Of a DNA stretch of 20,469 nucleotides, positions 15,795 to 20,469 are shown piece by piece; the stretch's first letter is position 1; each line of letters starts with the position of its first letter. The notes beneath the pieces are model-generated. The model was not told the origin of the DNA, searched no databases, and was given only the letters and a program-made list of their open reading frames with translations. The position numbers and the translations under genes were made by a program. The stretch is from Gemmatimonadota bacterium (GTDB lineage: Bacteria > GCA-2686955), in contig NYZA01000168.1 of assembly GCA_002686955.1 (NCBI GenBank), forward strand, positions 1 to 20,469. Reading direction: 5' to 3'.

Positions 15795-16272
15795 GAAGAT
15801 CCTGCATCGTTTCGATATCCTCTGCCAGATCACCCGAGCGCAACACTTCGCCTGGCGCCGGGCGGTGGCCGAGCTCGCTCCGGATGTCGCCCCGGCGGCC
15901 GTCGTCGACCGCATGTGGGAGCTGACCGGCGAGCAGACCGGCGAGAGCTACGCCCGCCGCATCGACCGGAATCAACCGCTGGCAAGACAGGTCGCCGCCA
16001 GCATCGTCTGGTCGTCGGAGTGCATGGGCGAAGCGGCCTACCTGGAGGAAGGCAGGGGCGACGAGGCGTTCGTCGTGCACAACGAATGCCCGTGGTTCGA
16101 TTGGCACGAGAAGCTCGGACTACTGGCCGAAGACCGGCCGGGCTGCGACATCTGGTTCCAGAAAACCGTTGCCAGGGTCAATCGCGAGCTAGGCACCGAC
16201 CTGCGCTGCGAGACCCTCGATTCCCTCCCCGACGGAGGCGAATGTTGTCGCCGCCGCTTCTGGGTAGCCTAG
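15784..16272 (+). CDS. Small Cys/Trp-rich cytoplasmic protein, possibly L-2-amino-thiazoline-4-carboxylate hydrolase-like
   Basis: A 162-residue protein with no signal peptide or membrane segment. The ATG at 15784 has GGAG (15772-15775) eight bases upstream and lies 11 nt inside the molybdenum subunit gene; a longer open frame upstream has no such site. The N-terminal half is helical and charged. The C-terminal half has HNECPWFDWHEKLG, a middle Cys (RPGCDIWFQK) and a closing LPDGGECCRRRFW. That pattern (CPW, mid-domain Cys, late Gly-x-x-Cys-Cys before an aromatic end) recalls the ATC-hydrolase/DUF6125-like small proteins that sit beside CoA and redox enzymes. I recall this family from shape only, so the match is tentative. 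Its position between the hydroxylase and the aminotransferase implies a role in the same pathway, perhaps hydrolysis of a C-N bond or metal/cofactor handling. Confidence 0.8.
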   Translation: MPDEKILHRFDILCQITRAQHFAWRRAVAELAPDVAPAAVVDRMWELTGEQTGESYARRIDRNQPLARQVAASIVWSSECMGEAAYLEEGRGDEAFVVHNECPWFDWHEKLGLLAEDRPGCDIWFQKTVARVNRELGTDLRCETLDSLPDGGECCRRRFWVA

Positions 16273-16281
16273 GAGCTCCTC

Positions 16282-17430
16282 ATGCAGATCGGTCGGAAAG
16301 CCGCCGACTACGACTACCCGAATCGGATGAGCGTCGTCCTCCCATCCGGGATCCGCAAGCTCTTCGACGCGGGCCGCCTTCGCCCCGACTGCGTCGATCT
16401 GTCGATCGGCCAGGCCGATTTCGACGTTCCCGAGGCGATCAAGGCGGCGACAGTCTCCGCCATCGAGCAGGGATGTGGACGCTACAGTCCCACCGAAGGT
16501 TTTCCCGAGCTGGTGTCTGCCATCACGACCCACCTGCGGGAGAGTTACGGACTGCCCGAGGGAGAGCAGGTCATGACCACCAGCGGGGCCAGCGGGGCGT
16601 TGACTCTCGCCCTGCTGGCGCTCGTCGGTCCCGACGATGAAGTGCTCATGCCCGACCCCCATTTCGTCATCTATCGCAACCTCGCACTCATCGCGGGCGC
16701 ACGCCCGATCTACCACGATATCTATCCCGATTTCCGTCTCTACCCCGAACGGGTAGAAGCGGCGATCACCGACCGCACCCGCGTCTTGATCCTGAATTCC
16801 CCCGCGAACCCAACCGGTGCCTGCGTGGCCGCCGAAGACTTGGAAGCGGTCTCGGAAATCTGTGTTCGCAGAGGTGTCTTCGTCATCAGTGACGAGCTGT
16901 ACGAGACCTTCATCTACGAGGGGGAGCACGCCACCATCAAACAACATCTGAGCGAACAATCGTTGTTGGTCGGGGGGCTCTCGAAATCGTATGGCATGGC
17001 GGGCTGGCGACTCGGCTGGGCCGCCGGCTCACCGGCCTTGATCGACAAAATGCGTACTCTCCAGCAGTTCATGTACACCTGCCCTCCGACCCTCGTGCAG
17101 AAGGGGGCGCTGGCCGCATTCGGACTCGACATGAGCGAGCAGTTGCGAAACTACCGCCGAAAACGCAACATGGTGTTCAACGGCCTGCGAGAAGCGGGCT
17201 ACGAAGTCACCAAGCCCCAGGGAGCCTTTTTCATCTTCCCCCGAGTGCCTTGGGGAAACGACCTGGAGTTCACAACCGCTGCCGCCAAGCAGGGGTTGTT
17301 GGTGGTTCCGGGCAGCGCATTCTCACAGCGGAACACACACTTTCGCCTCAGCTTCGCCGTGCCGGACGAGGTGATCGAGCGTGGGATCGAGAAGTTGGGC
17401 GAGTTGGCGGTGATGGGCGATTCCAAGTGA
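16282..17430 (+). CDS. Class I/II PLP-dependent aminotransferase (aspartate/aromatic type)
   Basis: A 382-residue fold-type I aminotransferase of usual length. The ATG lies 6 nt after AGGAG (16271-16275), which overlaps the previous stop. The pyridoxal phosphate site is complete: GASGAL phosphate loop near residue 97, NSPANPTG with Asn176, SDELYE with Asp204 and Tyr207, the Schiff-base lysine in GGLSKSYGMAGWRLGW (Lys235) and the substrate carboxylate arginine in FRLSFA (Arg355). It would convert an amino acid to a 2-oxoacid in the cytoplasm, which the oxidoreductase at the other end of the operon could then decarboxylate to an acyl-CoA. The exact amino acid cannot be predicted. It is the last gene of the operon: a 142-nt gap and a change in composition follow. 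Confidence 0.92.
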   Translation: MQIGRKAADYDYPNRMSVVLPSGIRKLFDAGRLRPDCVDLSIGQADFDVPEAIKAATVSAIEQGCGRYSPTEGFPELVSAITTHLRESYGLPEGEQVMTTSGASGALTLALLALVGPDDEVLMPDPHFVIYRNLALIAGARPIYHDIYPDFRLYPERVEAAITDRTRVLILNSPANPTGACVAAEDLEAVSEICVRRGVFVISDELYETFIYEGEHATIKQHLSEQSLLVGGLSKSYGMAGWRLGWAAGSPALIDKMRTLQQFMYTCPPTLVQKGALAAFGLDMSEQLRNYRRKRNMVFNGLREAGYEVTKPQGAFFIFPRVPWGNDLEFTTAAAKQGLLVVPGSAFSQRNTHFRLSFAVPDEVIERGIEKLGELAVMGDSK

Positions 17431-17440
17431 GGCGCTCTGT

Positions 17441-17462
17441 GCGGTCGCCGGCAGTCGACCGC
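17441..17462 (+). terminator. Weak candidate terminator hairpin after the operon
   Basis: A perfect 7-bp stem (GCGGTCG at 17441-17447 and CGACCGC at 17456-17462) with an 8-nt loop starts 10 bases after the aminotransferase stop. No T tract follows, so it is not a classic intrinsic terminator. It could be an RNA 3' end stabiliser or chance in GC-rich DNA. Confidence 0.25.
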
Positions 17463-17562
17463 GGGAGCCACGCATGCGCGTTTGCTGCGTGCCCGACAGG
17501 GGCTGGATCGCCCGTGCTTTTGAACGCGTGCGCCAAGAGTGGCTGCCTGCAATGCCATTGCT

Positions 17563-17566
17563 GGAG
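17563..17566 (+). promoter_or_regulatory. Shine-Dalgarno site fixing the beta-helix protein start
   Basis: GGAG lies 6 nt before the ATG at 17573. This ATG puts a basic, then hydrophobic, segment (MRHRPVGAVAAVFFVAHA) at the N-terminus, as expected for a signal peptide. An upstream in-frame ATG at 17474 would bury that segment behind 33 unlikely residues. Confidence 0.55.
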
Positions 17567-17572
17567 TTGAGA

Positions 17573-19987
17573 ATGAGACACAGGCCGGTCGGCGCGGTGG
17601 CCGCAGTGTTCTTTGTTGCGCATGCCGCCGTCATCCGAGTGCCGGGAGAACAACCAACCATTCAGGATGGCATCGACGCGGCAGCGAGAGGAGACACCGT
17701 AGTTGTTGCGCCTGGCACATACCACGGCTCACACAACAGGAATCTGGACTTCAGAGGTATCGATAGGACGCTGGTGTCGGCCGCGGGCGCGGACAAGACA
17801 GTGATCGATTGCCGGCGTCGAGGACGCGGTTTCTACTTCCATGGAGGCGAGAGCGCAGCCTGCCGGGTTCGCGGATTCAAGGTCATTGGGGGCCGTGGTG
17901 TGGGAGAATCGAGAGTCGGTGGAGGGATCTACTGCAACTCGTCGGAACCGAGCATAGCGAGTTGCACGATAGATGATTGCAGCACGAGACGTGGCGGGGG
18001 GATCTTCTGCGTGGATGCTTCGCCCACGCTCCAGGATTGCAAGATTTCGAACTGCAGGGCGGATGATGCAGGGGGCGGTATTTTCTGCCGGAATGCTAGT
18101 CCGAGCATGACGAACTGCATAATCCGGAGCAATGATGCGGACGAAGGAGGCGGTGCGCTATGGTGCGAAGAAGCGTCGTTTCCAACTGTGACGAACAGTT
18201 CCTTTCTCGAGAACAACTCCGGCTACCGAGGAGGCGGCATCTACTGCTCTACGTCTTCTCTTCCGGTCTTCTCCGAGTGTACCATAGTCGGCAATTCGAG
18301 CCAGTACTCCGGAGGGGCTCTCTACTGTAATTACTCGGGGGCACATCTGACCAATTGCACGCTTGCCGACAACGAGGCCCGCGTTGGTGGGGGTATCAGA
18401 TGTTTTGGGGGGGAGGTCACGCTCATAAACTGTATTCTCGAGAATCGAGCACCCGAGGAGATCGACCTGATGGCCGCCTCCGCGTGGATCACCTACTCCA
18501 ACATCCAGGGCGGATGGACGGGCGAAGGGAATATCGACGCGGATTCGCGCTTTTGCGATGCCGGATGCGGAGAGCTCAAAGATCCACGCCTGGCATCCGA
18601 CTCACCGTGCCTGGGAACCGGCCGAGACGGAGCGGACATGGGTGCATGGGGACGCGGTTGCGAATCGCCGGTGGCGAACACCTCGACGCTTCTCCGGGTT
18701 CCCGCGAACTACCCCACGCTCATGGACGCCCTGGATGCCGTCTGCTACGGCGACACGATCCTCATGGCACCGGGCACCTATCTGGAGTCGGAGCTTTCAA
18801 TTCCGCCGGTGGATCTCGTCATCACCAGCTGGAACCCTCTCGATCCAGAAACGGTCGCTCAGACAGTGATCGACGGTGGAGGAGAAGATGTGCTGGTCTA
18901 TCCACCCGCAAGACCGATCGTCACCTCGCGCCTCATGGGCATGACGATCACGGGCGGAGGGAGGGGGATTACCTGCAGCGGTTCATCGCCACGGATCTCG
19001 AATTGCCGAATCGTTGGGAATTCGTCGGATGATGGGGGCGGGGGCGTCGCTCAATTCGGAGGTGGAGCAAAGCTGGTGGACTGCTGGATTGCGGGTAATT
19101 CATCTGATGAGCGGGATGGTGGAGGTGTGTACAGTGGGGGGACGATGGAATTGATTTGTTGCACGATCTCCGGTAACCACGCGGCTTTTTCCGGTGGTGG
19201 TGTGGGCGGTGGTGGGAATGCAACGCTGATCGACTGCGAGATCGTGGAGAACACGGCCGACTTCTATGGAGGTGGGATGGAGTTTTACTACTCCGGCGGG
19301 ACGCTGGAGCGTTGCACCATCAGGGGTAACAGAGCGACCCGCCGAGGTGGCGGTATCCATTGCGATACTGGTTCGCCTGAGCTGATCAATTGTACGATCA
19401 CCATGAACAATGCCGGGGAAGGTGGCGGCCTCTACTGCTACCGCTCATCTCCCTACGTGCGCGGTTGCATCATCGCTGAGAATTCATCTGGTGAGGGCGG
19501 AGGCCTCTACTCTTACAACAACAGTAGCCCCAGCATTCGTAACTGCACATTCGTTGACAATTCCGCGAGCCTCAGAGGCGGTGGGATCTATGGTGGGTGG
19601 GCTTCATGGCCCCATGTGAGGAGCTCCGTCCTCTGGGGCAACACGCCAGAGCAAGTCTACAATGATCCGGATACTTTGGGAGTACCCACGCTGGAATACT
19701 GCGACATCCAAGGCGGCTACACCGGCCAAGGCAACATAAGCACCAGCCCGTTGCTCGTTGAGTGGATGGGATTCCGCTTTCTGCCCAATCCGATCGACCG
19801 TTGGATCGGCGATACTTTCACTCCGCGGTCACGCTGCATCGATGCCGGCGATCCAAGCGACGAAGACGCGGTTTCCGACTGGCATCCACTGTGGCCGATG
19901 CGGTACGCGAACGGATCCCGAGCCGATATCGGGAGCTACGGCGGGCCGGACAACGCTGGTTGGCTGCTCCGATCCGGCTGCGATTGA
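17573..19987 (+). CDS. Secreted right-handed parallel beta-helix (Pmp-like repeat) protein with two tandem modules
   Basis: An 804-residue protein with a probable signal peptide (residues 1 to about 18, VAHA-A cleavage region). It has two homologous modules. Each opens with a VP..(Q/Y)PT...(D/L)A motif and GDT(V/I).(V/M)APGTY (residues 23 and 376). Each continues as coils of about 23-26 residues of the form GGGIYC..S.P.L.NCTI..N.A, and closes with IQGG(W/Y)TG(E/Q)GNI (about 311 and 712). I count seven coils in module 1 and eight in module 2. Such coils form a right-handed beta-helix, seen in pectate-lyase-like and Chlamydia Pmp-type surface proteins. Many Cys, one or two per coil, could stack or pair. 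No anchor, autotransporter barrel or type IX sorting domain is visible at the end (SYGGPDNAGWLLRSGCD). It has its own context, separate from the operon. Substrate or adhesive role unknown. Confidence 0.85.
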   Translation: MRHRPVGAVAAVFFVAHAAVIRVPGEQPTIQDGIDAAARGDTVVVAPGTYHGSHNRNLDFRGIDRTLVSAAGADKTVIDCRRRGRGFYFHGGESAACRVRGFKVIGGRGVGESRVGGGIYCNSSEPSIASCTIDDCSTRRGGGIFCVDASPTLQDCKISNCRADDAGGGIFCRNASPSMTNCIIRSNDADEGGGALWCEEASFPTVTNSSFLENNSGYRGGGIYCSTSSLPVFSECTIVGNSSQYSGGALYCNYSGAHLTNCTLADNEARVGGGIRCFGGEVTLINCILENRAPEEIDLMAASAWITYSNIQGGWTGEGNIDADSRFCDAGCGELKDPRLASDSPCLGTGRDGADMGAWGRGCESPVANTSTLLRVPANYPTLMDALDAVCYGDTILMAPGTYLESELSIPPVDLVITSWNPLDPETVAQTVIDGGGEDVLVYPPARPIVTSRLMGMTITGGGRGITCSGSSPRISNCRIVGNSSDDGGGGVAQFGGGAKLVDCWIAGNSSDERDGGGVYSGGTMELICCTISGNHAAFSGGGVGGGGNATLIDCEIVENTADFYGGGMEFYYSGGTLERCTIRGNRATRRGGGIHCDTGSPELINCTITMNNAGEGGGLYCYRSSPYVRGCIIAENSSGEGGGLYSYNNSSPSIRNCTFVDNSASLRGGGIYGGWASWPHVRSSVLWGNTPEQVYNDPDTLGVPTLEYCDIQGGYTGQGNISTSPLLVEWMGFRFLPNPIDRWIGDTFTPRSRCIDAGDPSDEDAVSDWHPLWPMRYANGSRADIGSYGGPDNAGWLLRSGCD
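17918..18447 (+). repeat. Beta-helix coil repeat array, module 1
   Basis: Seven degenerate in-frame repeats of about 70-78 nt, each starting with a GGN GGN (GGN) codon run and carrying the protein pattern GGGI.C.....P...NC.I..N. They are protein-level repeats, not a CRISPR or satellite array. Confidence 0.8.
19031..19643 (+). repeat. Beta-helix coil repeat array, module 2
   Basis: Eight degenerate in-frame repeats of the same type as module 1, ending in SVLWGNTPEQVY. The later coils keep the Cys pattern (GGGIHC, GGGLYC), while earlier coils lose the Cys after GGG. Confidence 0.8.
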
Positions 19988-20169
19988 TCTTGGCTGATCC
20001 CATGAGATGAGCGGTGGTCCCTGAGGCCTCATTCGATGGCAGCGGAGCCGCCGCGGATGGCGCGGCGAGCACGCATTTGCCACAGTTGTGGCGAGGACTG
20101 GGGCGCCCGACCTGGTCCGTTCATGCAACCCGAGACCACCCCACGGGATCGGACTCTCAATGTTGCGAA
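19988..20169. other. Non-coding or eroded stretch between the beta-helix gene and the AbiE remnant
   Basis: No gene that I can recognise. Short frames on both strands exist, but none has a family match. A small inverted repeat, GCCACA/TGTGGC (20079-20092, 2-nt loop), is present. Part of this stretch may be an unrecognisable N-terminal relic of the antitoxin gene that follows. No terminator with a T tract is seen after the stop at 19987. Confidence 0.5.
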
Positions 20170-20396
20170 AGATCCTAAAGCCCTCACGCGCATCCCCCAG
20201 CTCGTCGAGAGGGCTACGACCGAGCACATCCAGACCGAGACGGGGACCACGATCGTTTCGACTCTGGAGACTACCGCGTTCGACGCGGTCCGCTTCCCGG
20301 CGGCCAGCCTTGACCTCGGCGCGTGAGAGCACTGGCGCGCCCCGCGACTCACGCTGGCGAGTCCTGGTGAAGGACGGTGTGGAGCCCGACCTGTGA
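20170..20396 (+). pseudogene. abiEi: Remnant of an AbiEi-type antitoxin gene (type IV toxin-antitoxin), truncated and frameshifted
   Basis: Two pieces of the AbiEi family are recognisable in two different frames. In one frame TETGTTIVSTLETTAFDAVRFPAA (in part at 20258-20305) matches the family core usually read as VSTPEATALDLVRY; it hits a stop at 20324-20326. In another frame RWRVLVKDGVEPDL (20352-20393, stop 20394-20396) matches the family C-terminus. Only 46 codons separate the start of the core motif from the C-terminal stop, where I recall roughly 90-110 in intact members, so internal sequence is lost. The space back to the previous gene is also too short for the N-terminal winged-helix part. 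The intact protein would repress its own operon and counter the AbiEii nucleotidyltransferase. The family match is from memory, not a search. Confidence 0.6.
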
Positions 20397-20469
20397 TTCC
20401 GAAGGCAAGCATCACCGCATGGCGGAAGACGCAAACCTGGGGCGAGGACTGGCAGGTCGAACAGGACCT
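20393..20469 (+). CDS. abiEii: AbiEii/AbiGii-type nucleotidyltransferase toxin, N-terminus only (cut by window end)
   Basis: A GTG at 20393 overlaps the antitoxin-remnant stop as GTGA, the usual coupled layout of abiE pairs. The frame then reads MIPKASITAWRKTQTW and GEDWQVEQDL up to the window edge. An N-terminal MIP...I..WR....W..D.QVEQDL is the hallmark I know from AbiEii/AbiGii toxins, DNA polymerase beta-like nucleotidyltransferases whose GG-x(9-14)-DxD active site would lie beyond this window. Only 25 full codons are visible, so integrity cannot be judged. With the antitoxin broken, the toxin may also be inactive. Confidence 0.6.
   Translation, partial: MIPKASITAWRKTQTWGEDWQVEQD

Noticed and set aside
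16271-16280. Perfect palindrome AGGAGCTCCT covering the aminotransferase ribosome site
   Set aside because: A loop-free 10-bp palindrome cannot form a stable hairpin in mRNA, and it contains a common restriction-site core; no regulatory role can be supported.
17918-19643. Possible CRISPR or satellite array because of regular GGNGG units
   Set aside because: The units are degenerate at DNA level, stay in frame and encode beta-helix coils; there are no unique spacers.
20079-20092. Inverted repeat GCCACA-GT-TGTGGC as operator or terminator
   Set aside because: Short stem with a 2-nt loop, no T tract and no obvious promoter nearby; likely chance.
20036-20326. Small zinc-finger-like protein beginning MAAEPPRMARRARICHSCGE
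   Set aside because: Its second half matches the AbiEi antitoxin core and it stops prematurely, so it is better read as part of a broken antitoxin gene; the CxxC is probably chance.

Overview
The window is bacterial, GC-rich and almost fully coding on the + strand. It holds most of one long catabolic operon (1-17430), then an unrelated secreted beta-helix protein (17573-19987), then the decayed edge of an AbiE-type toxin-antitoxin locus (about 20170-20469). The host is probably a GC-rich, poorly cultured lineage. The opening of the beta-helix protein (VPGEQPTIQDGIDAA followed by GDTVVVAPGTY) resembles proteins I associate with candidate phyla such as Eisenbacteria, Krumholzibacteriota or Latescibacterota. 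That placement is inference and weak.

Operon, in order: (1) an indolepyruvate-type 2-oxoacid:ferredoxin oxidoreductase alpha subunit, cut by the window start and fused to a GltD-like FAD/NAD(P)H module and a terminal [4Fe-4S] ferredoxin; (2) its beta subunit IorB; (3,4) HyuA and HyuB of the hydantoinase/5-oxoprolinase/ketone-carboxylase superfamily; (5) an acyl-CoA dehydrogenase; (6,7) separate cobalamin-binding and catalytic subunits of a methylmalonyl-CoA-mutase-like enzyme; (8) a class III (CaiB/BaiF) CoA transferase; (9-11) the FAD, [2Fe-2S] and molybdopterin subunits of a xanthine-dehydrogenase-family hydroxylase; (12) a small Cys/Trp-rich protein; (13) a class I aminotransferase. Ten of the twelve junctions overlap by 1 to 11 nt. 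The other two have gaps of 4 and 9 nt, so all thirteen genes look translationally coupled and under one promoter upstream of the window.

Together the enzymes suggest anaerobic or facultative breakdown of a nitrogen-containing (possibly heterocyclic or aromatic amino-acid-like) compound. One consistent scheme is Mo-dependent ring hydroxylation to a lactam, ATP-dependent ring opening by HyuAB, transamination to a 2-oxoacid, oxidative decarboxylation to an acyl-CoA by IorAB with electrons passed to NAD(P), then acyl-CoA dehydrogenation, CoA transfer and B12-dependent carbon-skeleton rearrangement. The substrate cannot be read from the sequence.

The strongest anomaly is the mutase. It keeps the residues that bind a carboxylated acyl-CoA (counterparts of Tyr89 and Arg207 of Propionibacterium methylmalonyl-CoA mutase) but has lost Arg283, His328, Gln330 and Asn366. 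The His/Gln motif is replaced by a six-glycine stretch. This points to a mutase of undescribed specificity and makes the operon the best candidate for a new pathway.
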